Shown: piece by piece, positions 1-21,108 of the stretch
How the letters are laid out: the number at the start of each line of letters is the position of its first letter
Numbering within the stretch: position 1 is the stretch's first letter
Assembly: GCA_013339895.1 (NCBI GenBank)
Contig: JABACO010000003.1
Span: 12,937,948 to 13,001,947, forward strand
From: Ephydatia muelleri
Lineage: Eukaryota; Porifera; Demospongiae; Spongillida; Spongillidae
Direction: 5' to 3'
DNA length: 64,000 bases
The notes under the pieces: model-generated
The model's database searches: none
Told to the model about the DNA's origin: nothing
The model's input: only the letters and a program-made list of their open reading frames with translations
Position numbers and translations under genes: made by a program

Positions 1-156
1 GGCAGTCAGATGCTTGTGTGTGCTGCATCGAGAGAGGGTTAATGGTCACGATATAAATTGCTCTCTTCTCCCCCGCTCTCCACCCACTTCTGTCCCCTCT
101 TCCCCCCCCCCCCCCCCCCCTCACTCACTGCTTGGCCATGTTCACACACCAAACAC

Positions 157-9548
<9,392 letters not shown>

Positions 9549-9559
9549 CTCAGTCTTTC

Positions 9560-10298
9560 GAGGGAACTCGCACTCGCGCTGTCGACGCTCCGCGGACCAA
9601 TCCCATCTAAATTCTTTGGGGGGGGGGGGGGGGGGGGGAGCAGGTGCGGATATATAGTGTAGGAGTGGCGGCAGTTGGTATAGGATTATTGCTCTGCTGT
9701 GTTGAAGCGGGAGAGCTCTGGGCCAGAGTTTGTGCAGGTCAGTGCTATAGCCACAGTCTGCTATCATTATGAGCCATCAACTGATTCAACTTGTGCTCTA
9801 TGCGCATATGTTACCAAGGAGAGAAATATCGCCTTCAGAAGGCCACCGGTATATCTGTAGTGGACATGGTGTCATTTACACCCCCCCTCCCACCCCCTTT
9901 GACTGCCCCTCCCTCCCATCTCACCATAACCGCTAACTCATCCATCAGACGTGCCTGGCATGTATTTATAGAAGACCGGAGGGTAGTCTCGTGCCCAGAC
10001 TCGACTCTCGATTCTCGCCTCCCTACATTGAATTGCCTAAATCATCGGCGAGCAGGAAACCGTGCACGCATCCATAAAGGCTGAAGTAAAACATATGGAG
10101 AAATGGCCCATACATCGGCTGTCATCTTGCATTTTATTTCAAATTGAATTCTAAATAACCTCAAACAAATCTAAAGATTTGTATGAATTCGAATTGTATT
10201 TTTCAGTGCGTTATAATTATGCAAAAATCAAGACAAAAATTTAATTACTATCGTAGATAATGATAATTTCAACATTGCCATTAGCCATTTCGTCTAGC
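9560..10298. other. Upstream region of CADPS; no gene seen
   Basis: About 740 bp with a G21 run at 9618-9638 and a short pyrimidine patch near 9880-9910. It probably holds the 5' UTR and promoter of CADPS, since it lies upstream of exon 1, but no specific promoter element is convincing. Confidence 0.4.
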
Positions 10299-10396
10299 TA
10301 GCCTCGTCCCCAGGCTCTATTTTTATAATAAAATTAGCGTGGGCAAAGAATGCCAAGCTAACTTTAATATAAAAATAGAGCCTGGGGACGAGGCTA
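10299..10396. mobile_element. 98-bp foldback MITE, 'TAGCCTCGT' family
   Basis: Arms of about 27 bp, tagcctcgtccccaggctct... and ...agagcctggggacgaggcta, are perfect inverted copies around a short unpaired centre. A diverged relative lies at 2824-2970. No transposase is encoded and the superfamily is unknown. Confidence 0.85.
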
Positions 10397-11043
10397 CACT
10401 CTAGCATGCACCTCAGGCCCACACCGTTCGACAAGGGGTGGATGCGCATCAATTAGCACAGCACTGAGAAGGAGGGGACAAACCCCGTAGAGAAAATGTA
10501 TATGATTGATGCATTGACTCGTAACCATGCAACATAATATGAAACAGGGGTTGGGGGGGGGGGGGGGGGGGGTTGCATAATTCATGTTTAACAATAGGGC
10601 CACGGCTGCATGCAGCTGCAGTGTCTGTAGTTTGAAAGAAAACAATCTATTTCAAAACTCAGCATCACCAAATTAACCGGTCGATTTCCCCCGTCTAGTC
10701 TGCAAATAAACCTTAAAGGTCACCAACTCCAAATCACATTGTGATGTATATGACGTACGTGGAACGCATGCAACAACGTATTCTAATTATATAATTATAT
10801 CAGTTGTACGAAGTACGTACATATATTTCAATGAATAACTAAGCAACTGTGCCAATTATTATTGTTCTCTTCAATTATTAATATAGATATTACCATGAGC
10901 CGATATAAAGAAATACATCAGTACGAGTGCATGGGTACATACAGGCGAACACTACCATTTAAGCTATTTAATATTTACCCGCATTACATTAGTACATCAT
11001 ACACATGTTCGATCGTTAGCTCTATATATACAGGTCCTATAGG
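10397..11043. other. Intergenic; no gene seen
   Basis: AT-rich, with a G18-type run near 10554-10571. It separates CADPS (minus) from the vWA gene (plus), which begins at 11044. Confidence 0.4.
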
Positions 11044-11553
11044 ATGTGGTTATTGCTTGTTGCGTTCCTCTATTATGCCACGCTGGTTAATGGAAAAAGA
11101 ACAGATATAACCCGCCATGAAAAGGCGGCAGGATCGAGAGTAGTGGAGGCTGTAGTTGGTCTGATACAGCAAAGTTCCATTTTCCCTAGTGATAATATGT
11201 TGTTGCGTCGAGTTGCGTATGTGGAGTCCAAAGACGGAACGGAATCCTTCACCTACCGCTCTGGCTACGACGGAGGCATCTGGCAAATTGACCAAACCGC
11301 CTTTCTAGGTACAATGGACGTCACCTCTCATCCGGAGCTGAGAGATAAGTCACAACATGATAGCGTCTAGACTTGGAATCGAGTGGACTAGCGTTTTGTG
11401 GAGCGATTTGCGAAAACCCCTCTTTTCAGGTCTGGCAGCAAGGCTGCTCTAACGCCGACCAGAATCCCATCCGGTGTTGAGTTGCAAGCGAGCTACCGGA
11501 TATCTTATTACAACACAAATCGATCGAACAGAACTGCCGCAAAATTTGTACAA

Positions 11554-14500
11554 TTAAGATAGGCACTGCGGAAATTTGTTTAAAATGCTCAAAGGATTAT
11601 AATATTATTATCATTAGAAAGAGCAAAGTTTAACAGTACTTCTTGCGTCACCCTAGCATATTAAATACCAGAGATATTTAGCCTCAAAGTGACAACTTTT
11701 TTAGTACAGCGGTCAATGCAATAAAAACTGTGACGGTTGAGAAATAACAAGGCATAACCTTGCCATTCCGTAAGATATTAATTCCAAACATTGCACATAA
11801 GCGGTTCTGATATTAGTAAGACTTATAAAAGGCTCATCACTAAAAGATACATCACTTGTATCTTTTTAAATTGTTAACAAAAAACTGACAAGCATGCACA
11901 CAACAAGCACAATATCATTTAGCATTGAAGGTATCATTTTCATCGGCCACAAACACTAAATCACCAGTTAAATAGTCCACGAGCATTTCAATAACTGTAA
12001 GTGTATTATCAATTCCTTCTTCTTCAGATTCATCCATTGTCCAATATGTAATTGTTAGTTTTGGTAACTTTGCTTTATGACTTATCTTTACAACATGCCC
12101 ATATTATATAGTACATTGGTGAAATTTACATACCACCTGTGATTTACATAAGAGAAGTTAAATTAGTAAATGCTCTGGAAATGATGGTTTGCTGCTCCTG
12201 TGTAATTTCAGGAAACTCTTCATCTGAAGTGCTTATATCACTGCATACAGAAGCCTTTTTTTTTTCTCCACTCTCTTTCTTTCTCTCTGGTCAATCTTCC
12301 TTGTGCCTTTCATCCTGCACTCTTTTTAGGGTTTCTTCACGTTGGTGTTGAATTAGTTTCATTCTACAAGCTCTTTTTGTTGAGAAAGATATAATTTTGC
12401 TCTGTTCTGTTGCAGATTTGCTTGACAACCATGACATAGTCTTATTTTTCATTGCTTTTACCTTTCCATCTATAAAGCCTATCTTGGCATTGGGTGCCCT
12501 CCTGAGTTGATGATCAGCCAAACCAAGTGTTTGCTCTGCAAACATATTGTGGACTGGAGCAGATTTTGATTGATAACATTTGGATGGCGACAGTGTAGCA
12601 AGTTCACCTCCGAGATAATCATCCATCTGTTTCTTAATTACATCAATTACAACATCATTAGTACCAAAAGCATCTGTCTTGAAAGTGAGAGCTATAGAAG
12701 GATTAGCTCTTAACAACTTCAAGTTATTCATGCAGGTATTTATAACAGGCACAATATCTATGTTAGTCATATGCTGGCTGGCATAAAAATGCTTCATCCA
12801 AGGTCCAGTTACAAGCTTTCCAATCAGACCAAGTGCCCTTCATTTGATTATGATTGTCCTATTCTTTAGATCTTGAATCAATGCTGTTCTTAGTATTATG
12901 GCACACATTTTCAAGGTATAACATTATTATCTCTTAATACATGTAGGATGCCAGCAAGATGATGCCAGCAAGATGAAATAAAACATGGAACCTATTCCCA
13001 ACATATCGAACAATCACAGAAGGCTTAATATTTTCCTGGTGCATGAACATTTTAAACCCAGCAGGGTCACCCTTACCTTGTTTGTACCTCATTTTTGTCA
13101 TAGCATATATACAATATATGAACCAAATCCATAACAATCACTTTTTACATTGTTCTGTTCATCATATACTTTAAGTAAATCTGTACATTTTTTTGGTATC
13201 CCATCAATAGGATGCACATTGCATTTGAGCTCTAGTAACTCAATATCTAGATCAGTATTAAAGCTTGCACAACACAATTGTTAACAGCAACACGATCAGT
13301 TAGTGTGTTCTTTATATGCTGCACAAAGAGGTGTTTAACTTGTATTTTATCTAGTTGATTATATGCAGCATACGTTTCAGCAATATCATCAAGACAGTTT
13401 GTTATGTGTGTCAAGTAATCATCACATATTCCTCCTGGTAAAACACCCAGCTGCATTACATATGAAGTAGGTGGAATGGTGGCAATGCTGAAGTGCACTT
13501 CATTAATATGCTGTCCATCCACAGTTGTAGAATCCCATGAAAGGGTAATATTCTCACTAGAATACAGAATTTCCCCAACTTGAAGATCACTTCTATAATT
13601 CCTAGCTCATATCCACACATACTAACAAATTTACTGTCAGGCATAACATCTATTGCTTTGTCACACAGTTCAAGTATAACAGCTTCAATAACATTACATA
13701 CACTTGTCACTGGTACCTGATTTAATAGGCAATGATATATAGCCTTTCTACAAGCTGTGCTGTATGTTTTCTCATTTTATACATTCATTTTCTCTAACTC
13801 ATCACAAGTAGCTGTTAGGACTTTATTCGCTTCTTCCAATTCACAGATTTTCTTTTTAAAGCATTGTTCTCTTTTTTTAATTGTGATTTGGTTACAATGC
13901 ATTTGTGTTTGTTCTTAGTATTGCATGACCTAAGATATGAAATTGGATTTTTTTAGTTTGTTTATCTTACTAAGACGATTACAGTGTCGAAGCTGTGTGT
14001 TCTCATTAACCAAGTGACTAATTTGTATATCTTTTTTTAGAGTTCTCTTGCTTTTGTTCTTTCAATTTGGAGCGAAGTGAATGTTCAATGCAGGTTTTAC
14101 GCTTCAATGCCTGCATTAACTGATGATTGTTCTGTAATTTGTCTTTAGACTTACAATGTTGGATTTCAGCTTTTTGTATGACTCTACCAGTTCTCTAACT
14201 ACACTTTTTCTATTAAGACATTTCATACAGTCTGTTTCAATGTCAAGGGTGTACTACATGCTGTTGCAACATTTTTATGGTATCTATCTCTTCTGGGATG
14301 AGACTCTTCATCAACAATAGGGATTGCAAATTCTTCATTGAGAAAAATTGTTAGACGATCCCAATTTCTAGAAAGATTTTTCTTCATAATCTTAACCCTT
14401 CCAATTAATTTATATGCCATTCTGTGTAAGGCACATATACTAATACATCCTCTACTGTGAGTTGAAATGTATGTAGCAATCATTTCCAACTTATCTGCTC

Positions 14501-16102
14501 TGCTTTCTAATGCCTCTGATGTGCAAATATTACACATACCCATTTCTTACAAATGGAGTTTGAAGTGTGTTGCTTTTGTCAAAGTCTTCTTTGTAGCTTG
14601 CTATCAGAAAATTGAAATCAGTCATATTCATTCTTGCTTCAACGTATCACACAAACAACAATCATCAATTACATAGCCATGAAAATTACATCTTATATAT
14701 TTTGCAACAAGTACAGTCATTTGATGAGGTTAAGCTGCAACTATAACTCTATAAAGTACTACCATTCACATACACTTGAACACAATACTAGAATTTCTTC
14801 ATAATGGTAGTTATAATATGTATAAAGGCCCTCACCTGGCTGACTACTGGAGTACCAGCTATGGCTGTTGAATGGTTGACGTCTACGTTGTTGATGTATC
14901 GTCATTAGCGTCTGCTGAAATTCTTATTCTTTTTGGGTGGTGAACGAGTTCTGCAAGCGCCTTGGCGATGGAAATGCAACTTCCGCTAATAGAGCCGTCA
15001 TATCGCGCTTTCGGATTGGTCTCTTGGCTCTTGTTCCACTCGAGCTTGGTTCATCAGGGGAAGGGTCCATTTTGGATGCCACGCTGCATTGGTTCTGAAA
15101 AGAACCCGTGGCGTTTGAAGCGGATAACTCGTCGTACATGGCTATCTGTAGCACGCACACCCACACTGACGTCACGTGTATCTAATACATTTACTGAAGA
15201 AGCCTAACATTCAATACAATTCCTTAAATTTTTAACTTTTCGGCTTTTGTAGCAATATTTATTATGGTTAGCAAATGTCCAATAAATTATTTAAGAATAT
15301 ATGGTTACTTTAGGGACCTCTGAGTAGTATGACATGCATGATTTACATCTCTTAAGTCGAATTAATTCGCCCGTAATGATGCTAAGCAGCACTCATATCA
15401 AAAACCTTATAAAAACAAACCTAACTTCAAAACGAATAGTTCAAACATTCCATATATAAAGCTATTATAATGAGCTATCTATTCAACAAAAATGAGCTCT
15501 TAAGTCGAACTATTTGTTGAGTTGTAAGCCAAAAACCTTAGCCTGAAGATACCTTAATGTTTTGACCCTGAAAATTCAGTCTCAGATTGGAATTCCGACA
15601 TTTATAGTGATCCAAACTCAAAAGTTACGATGTAAGATATTAAATATGATGTTTTTTTAAGATCCTGGTGTGCAGTACCATTGGATGTATCGGTTCAATG
15701 ATGTTCAGTAACTGGCGCATCGTAGAAGATACCCGGCGCATCTTTATGAAATTTCGTAGAAAGATAGAAGGATGAATTATCTAGAGGGAAGAATACTTAC
15801 CTTGGTGGGGACGCAGCGTTTTAGAGTCGAAAGTCGTGGGCAGAAAACTGTATTCGATTTGAACAACACTTAAGAAATACGGTGCGTGTTTTAAAACTTA
15901 AACTAGTCTGGTTTATTGCTGACGCATTCGGCAGTACGTCGTTCTGAATGCATAGTAAGCCATAATGAAGCATAATGAAGCTACCAGATCGTTTTTACCT
16001 AATGATGTCAATAAAAATTTTTAAAAATTGCAAACAGAAAATTTTTCTTCTGACGTCTCAGTAGGATTTTACGGTCTAAATTCACAGATTCCGCAGTGCC
16101 TA
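11554..16102 (-). mobile_element. 4.5-kb DNA transposon of unidentified superfamily
   Basis: Inserted in an exon of the vWA gene and flanked by a 5-bp repeat, TACAA (11549-11553 and 16103-16107). The inverted ends are TAGGCACTGCGGAA (from 11560) and its complement ending at 16102; the left side has six extra bases (ttaaga) outside the match. On the minus strand, broken coding pieces run from about 15175 to 12290: an S/P-rich start (RAKRPIRKRDMTALLAEVAF), a piece with CNICTSEALESRADKLEM and HPRRDRYHKN, a coiled coil (KICELEEANKVLTATCDELE), a piece with FVQHIKNTLTDRVAVNNC, and a piece with KGDPAGFKMFMHQENIK and RYVGNRFHVLFHLAG. They look like one eroded protein of roughly 800-1,000 residues. 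I do not recognise its family. Several frameshifts and stops separate the pieces. Confidence 0.65.
12291..15175 (-). pseudogene. Eroded transposon protein, family not recognised
   Basis: Segments in order along the minus strand: 15175-14924, 14543-14223, coiled-coil text near 14150-13790, 13710-13456, 13522-13247, 13137-12934 and 12797-12291. Visible traits are a basic, proline/serine-rich N-terminus, a CxxC pair with later Cys/His residues (possible zinc site), a central coiled coil, the conserved-looking RYVGNRFHVLFHLAG block, and a basic C-terminus ending in KRVQDERHKED. Its position inside inverted termini suggests it is the element's own transposase or accessory protein. No DDE or other catalytic motif could be assigned by eye. 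Confidence 0.45.
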
Positions 16103-17133
16103 TACAAGATGTCTCCAATCTAAAGAAAAGTTCTGGTAAGTTTATATCTATATATAAAGTACACGTTCTGGAGTCAAGACGGTACGGATTCCAAACACAA
16201 TTGTGGGTCCAACATGAATAATCTGCTACCGCTACGCGCGAGAAGTGGTGATGCAATCCATCCGCTGCGAGTGTTGGTCTGGGTACGAGACTAGGCCGGG
16301 GGGGGGGGGGGGAGGGATGCGCAAAAGCTTTTGGAGACCCGCAGTAGTTTTAGCGCTCTGGTAACTATGGTTTCCCGTTCGCTTTGTTGATATCGTCGCC
16401 ATCGCACACCGTAACCACGTATAATCATTTCATATCTCAGTTTGAATATCGCTATAAATATTTTAAAAACAAAGCTGCATCATAACTTGAAAGCATATGT
16501 AACGTAGTTGACCTATTCGTGCGCATTTTGTGGGAGAGGGGGATGTTACCGCAGTTAAAACGAGTAAGACAAAATTTCGTGACCCAAATATCTGTTATAA
16601 CTGAAAATCCTTTGCGTTTTAATTAATCCTTATAACAACGTCCGAACGGTCAGCGCTACCGACGTCCTATTTTCAAGACTTCATACTACACTATTGCTCT
16701 ATGAGTGTAATTTACAATACTGCATACTTATTTTTTACAGCCCGCGAAGCAAGAACTCGTGATGCTGTGTTTGTACTTGACCAATCCGGAAGCATCGGAA
16801 ATACTAATTTCCAACTGGTTCGTGAATTTTGCATCAATCTAACAAAATCGTTTGACATTGAAAGGAGCAAGACACAGATTGGTGTGCTGGGTTCAGTTAC
16901 AGTGCTAGCATCATCATTCCGTTGGGTCAGTATATTGTACAACTTCGGCTCTCGTCAAGCCATCGGCTCCATACCTTACCCAGGAGGGAGTACGAACACT
17001 GCTTCAGCACTTACACTGCTTCCCACGGCCTTCACCAGTGCTCGTACGTCATCACAAGGGATCCCAAAAGTAGCTTTTGTCATTACTGATGGGCGGTCAG
17101 ATGATTCAGTAGCCACAGCGAACGCTGCCAATA

Positions 17134-17325
17134 TTTTGCATTCGTCTCACAGTTCCATCACGGTGTATGGAGTTGCATGGAGTTGGTAGTGGTATTATTG
17201 GCATCCACGCAAGTGACAAGAGCAAAGTGTTTTGCATTCGTCTCACAGTTCCATCACGGTGTATGGAGTTGCATGGAGTTGGTAGTGGTATTATTGGCAT
17301 CCACGCAAGTGACAAGAGCAAAGTG
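17134..17325 (+). repeat. Perfect 96-bp tandem duplication inside the vWA exon
   Basis: The two 96-bp halves (17134-17229 and 17230-17325) are identical by eye, beginning ttttgcattcgtctcac and ending gacaagagcaaagtg. The length is a multiple of three, so the duplication alone would add 32 residues without changing frame. Confidence 0.95.
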
Positions 17326-17358
17326 TATGACTTGTCTTCGTTCTCAACGTCTCAATTC

Positions 17359-18259
17359 CAGGGGCGGATCCATGCAGGATTTCAGAAAAAGGGGGGGGGG
17401 TTGTTAATGAATAATGATTAATTAAAGAGGAGCGGGTGCGGGAGGGGGAGCCCCACCCGCCCAGCTAGGGGGCCTGGGGCTCCGCCCTAGACGCCAACGC
17501 TTTTTTATTATATCATGCTCAAAACACTACATAAAACTGCGTGCAAAAACGGAAATAGTATATATTTTTCATGAATCAAATAATTCAGAAATTTACATGT
17601 ACGATTATAAGAATTGCTGGATCTATGTACTACAATAGGATGCTTGAAACATTTTTCTGGGATGTGCTCGCATGCAGATTTCATCCACAGGTACTCTTTC
17701 TTTATAGTGCACGCATGCATGGAAATCAAGATGTTGCATATGTTTTGATCCTTCTCATTGATTAACTACATATAGCTACTTCGGCGATATCTAGCAAGCG
17801 CTCTCCATGACCATTTACATGTATACGGTGCCTCGATCTCTCGTAGGATCATTTTCATGTTTAATCATATAGATTGATCAATGCTTACTTTTTAAAGTAA
17901 GAAACTGCATGCATACTTGAGTAAGAGTTTTTATAAATGTCCTGTTTTGTTCTTTAGAGTGCAGTGTGATCTGTAGTTTATTGCCGTATTGGAGAAGACT
18001 TTAAGAATACAGTTGTAAACCTTGCACGTAAGCACCATACGCTTACGTAAGAAAGATTGATCAATCTATATAACTACATGTGCACGTGCATGATTATTAA
18101 TAAAAATTAATGTGCAATGCAAGGCGGATCGATTCGGTTAGCCTTTTAGCCTTGCTAGTGTGGAAGCGCCTTTAGGAATCTTTCTCTTTTGTTCCGAATT
18201 TCCTATTAGTGAATGTTAATATTATTCATTACGGGTCTGAAAAGGGGCAACCCCCCCTA

Positions 18260-18290
<31 letters not shown>

Positions 18291-18304
18291 TGGATCCGCC
18301 ACTG
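17359..18304. mobile_element. 946-bp non-autonomous hAT-like element in the vWA exon
   Basis: Ends are CAGGGGCGGATCC (left) and the complement of CAGTGGCGGATCC (right), a terminal motif common to hAT elements. Host sequence aattc occurs on both sides (17354-17358, 18305-18309); counting two further chance-shared bases the direct repeat is 5-7 bp. The exon reads on after it, so the pre-insertion site is recognisable. The element has a G10 run near the left end and a C29 run (18262-18290) near the right end, GC-rich text at 17430-17495, and no transposase. Confidence 0.8.
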
Positions 18305-18349
18305 AATTCCATGATCTTCAGATCTCTACCTATACGGACTCTTTCAGTG

Positions 18350-19945
18350 GTAAGATTTTACGTGCTACAGGTGCTATAGGCCATAATATGCGCAATATAT
18401 AATTAATATTTGTAACTGGGGGGAGGGGGGGGAAGAGTGGACGAAAGGTGTTGGTTCCATTTGTTAACTAACCTGGTTAATCATCCAACACCCCACATAG
18501 TACCTGCAAAAAATCTGGTGAACGAAGGTGTGATGTCCTTAATCATAGATAGTATAGTAAGGGGATTGGAAACGAGTCTAATCAACACCAATTGACACCT
18601 CCACTCCTCGTTACAGCACTTATAAGAATTCCGTACTAGTAACTATGCTTCAAGATGGATGACTTGGGAGCCACAGCTGGAAGAAATTCTGAAATGATGG
18701 TTTGTATCAAAAAATTGACGAAAAAAGTAGCCAAGTACTGGTCTCTCTATACATTAATGTATTTTTAATAATGGAGAAATAGGAATAGAAAAATGGGTTT
18801 TGTGAATCTAGAACATCTGTTTACCTTTGAAGTCATTATATTTATTTGTGTGCATGTAATAAACATTACAAAGAAGCATTGAAATGCATGAGAATGTGAC
18901 TCCGAACATCCTGCAAAGGGCATAGAGCAGGGTGAGAAGAGAGGAAAAAAAACGATTTAGAGAAACGAATCTATTGCTACAAGGATGGACGGATGGATCG
19001 GTGAATATCAATGTATCTGTGAAAGTTGAATACAGTGGCCACATCTAGTACTTCAATGAGAAATTTACTGCAGTAGTGTGTAGGATGTGTTTGTGTTGTT
19101 TTCTTCTTTTCTTCTTTTTTTTATATGCATCAAATTGTTATTAATCTTCAAATCAAGCCTGTTCTGTGTTGAGGATGAGAGCTCATCTTCCTGGGATTGA
19201 GTGTCAAGTAAAATGGGGGCACGGAAAGCATAGTCCAGTTATACCCACATAGGCTAGGTACTTATTTGGCATACAGGATCATCAATAATAATATTTTCTT
19301 ACTGGGTATTTTACTTCCTCTGCCCTACGAGCATACTCTTGTGCATTTTAATCATTTCTCTCTCACATCTGTACTTTTAGGTCTGTGTGCCAAAGATGAA
19401 TAGTGCTATAAGTTCTACATACAACTACATTCAAGTGACAACATGTTTGTTATCTGAACTGGGCATGCATGTGGATCATGCCTTCAGTACTTCATCTCAT
19501 AAGACAGTTTCATATATTGGTACAGGGTCTGATACAGGAATCGAAGAAATCTGATCTGGGGCATGCCCGGCTTTCTGTGAATAGAACCATCAATTGCATA
19601 ATATTTTAAAGTACACAATAGTTCAAGTGTAATGTATTACCTCGTGTTGGTTTATTTGTATTCGCAGACATTGAACTGATTGAAAATCTGATTGACCTTC
19701 ACTGTTGTGTCTTGGAAACATATGTGTGTAAATGAAATGAAAGAAATTCAACTTCTCATTGCAATAAATTATTATAGCGCATAGAATAGGTTGACACTTA
19801 CCGTTAATACAAAATTAGTTATCTGGCAGCTAATTGCTACATATCTATCTTATATATTACTATTGAAATAACACTTTCTTAATTTTGCTTTATACAAGTC
19901 TTCAAAAGAAAGATATAGAAAAGACAATGTTAGAGCACTAATTGA
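18350..19945. other. No gene recognised
   Basis: AT-rich sequence downstream of the vWA exon. It may contain later introns of that gene. A G-rich patch lies at 18418-18433; no coding exon could be assigned. Confidence 0.35.
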
Positions 19946-20180
19946 GATCATTTCCACGAAAAGGGACCTAGCACATGTTTTTTCAAGAATTCAATTTTGT
20001 TGTTGATATGTCCTCTACACATTGCTTCTTACGCACTGAGAATTGGAGTATCTGTAATGGAGTTGTAAGGCTCTGAATTTGTAATTAGCCATACATTTCA
20101 ACGCAAGCATTATATTTCTATTTGCGCGTTCTGGAAACTTTATAATGTATGCGCTAGGTCCCTTTTCGCTGAAATGATAC
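19946..20180. mobile_element. MITE, 'ATCATTTCCGCGAAAAGGGACCTA' type, copy 1
   Basis: About 235 bp with inverted ends (gatcatttccacgaaaaggg... / ...cccttttcgctgaaatgat) and AT-rich core. The core matches copies at 28752-28946 and 63886-64000, for example the gatatgtcctctacacattg segment. No coding capacity. Confidence 0.8.
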
Positions 20181-20192
20181 CAAATGGTTGCA

Positions 20193-21108
20193 TTGGCGGA
20201 TACAGGATTTAATGAGGGGAGGGGGGGGGGGGTGTTGGAGGATGTAGAAGATAGCAAAGGGGGAGGGGGGGGGGGGAAGGGTGTGCGCCCCCTCCAGCGC
20301 GGAAGTATTTGGGGATAACGAATAAATGCATACATGAGAAATGCATGGATAATAAATCATGTATAAATCTTCAAACGTGAAGGTAGGGGGCGAATAAATT
20401 ATTGAAACAAAAAGGAAGAAATCGGAACCTGGGGATCGAAGCATGCTCTTTATGAAATATCATTGGCATTGAATGGCAGGACAAACATTGAGAATCATAG
20501 CACAGTGAGTTAGTCCTGAGGCCTGTTCTTAGATTTGCTTGGATAAAAGCTTTGCAGACTTCTTCTACTGGAATTCGTTCACAGTAGTGCATAGCTATTA
20601 TTGCAAGATCACTGAGACGCTGCTCTGTCATGATGGACCTTGTGCATGTCTTGATTCTCTTCATCAAGCTGAAGGAACGTTCAGCCTCAGCACTTGAGAT
20701 TGGCAGTGCACATCCAATTAGAAGAAGACGATGGATATTAGGAATGACAGGCACCTAGTGCTTGGAGAAGATTATTTGGAATGGTCTGCTCTTTATTTCC
20801 ATTCAATTTTGGGAGTCCTTCCCATCACCTAACTTCACTTGGAAGGGATGTTGGGAAGGGTAGATCAATTTTCCATTTTAACAGGTTATCGAAGATATTG
20901 TCAGGGTGCATGGATGTGATGATCAGTATTGATGGCACAAGGCTGAAAAGACGTGTGTGATGTGTTTCCCCTCAAAATCGTTCCTCCATCTGTCCACAGT
21001 GATAGTCAATAAATGGAATGGCAACAGTTCTTTTTGTAATGGTACTAGATTCGTTGGGCTGGTACTAGATGTGTTGCTTCTATTTCTCTGTAGTGTGGTT
21101 AGTTGAGG
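20193..21108 (-). mobile_element. hAT transposase, C-terminal part (DUF4371/ZMYM-like)
   Basis: The minus strand reads ITVDRWRNDFEGKHITHVFS (21090-20925 region) and, at 20754-20371, the hAT dimerisation domain: GCALPISSAEAERSFSLMKR, then LSDLAIIAMHYCERIPVEEV. This is the C-terminal half of a hAT transposase whose N-terminal part lies at 25.55-27.7 kb, on the other side of the Gypsy fossil. The low-coordinate border near 20193 (cattggcggatacagg) resembles a hAT terminus. A few stops and frame changes break the region. Confidence 0.75.

Larger units (their letters stand above)
11044..18349 (+). pseudogene. Secreted transglycosylase-like + vWA domain protein, interrupted
   Basis: The ATG at 11044 opens a signal peptide (MWLLLVAFLYYATLVNG), then a domain with VAYVESKDGTESFTYRSGY and DGGIWQIDQTAF. 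The glutamate-serine plus G-x-W-Q pattern resembles lysozyme/lytic transglycosylase folds, but that link is an inference. It continues after a frame change as LGIEWTSVLWSDLRKPLFSG and, after another, as IPSGVELQASYRISYYNTN (to 11553). The reading resumes at 16108-16135 (QDVSNLKKSSG, then GTAAGT) and in the vWA exon 16740-18349. A 4.5-kb element separates the first two pieces inside one exon, and a 0.95-kb element lies inside the vWA exon. With two 1-2 nt frame changes near 11355 and 11442 plus a tandem duplication, the copy is most likely non-functional or a broken allele. Exons past 18349 were not identified. Confidence 0.7.
16740..18349 (+). pseudogene. vWA-domain exon carrying a duplication and a hAT-like insertion
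   Basis: After a TTTTTTACAG acceptor the frame reads REARTRDAVFVLDQSGSIGN, with the MIDAS motif DQSGSIG, then FCINLTKSFDIERSKTQIGV, GGSTNTASALTLL and VAFVITDGRSDD: a classic von Willebrand A domain that binds a divalent cation. Near 17165 a 10-bp direct repeat (ggagttgcat/ggagttgg) shifts the frame, and 17134-17229 is duplicated exactly at 17230-17325. The exon is cut at 17358 by an inserted element and resumes at 18305-18349 (FHDLQISTYTDSFSG, then GTAAGAT). Such vWA domains commonly mediate matrix or cell-surface binding. Confidence 0.75.
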
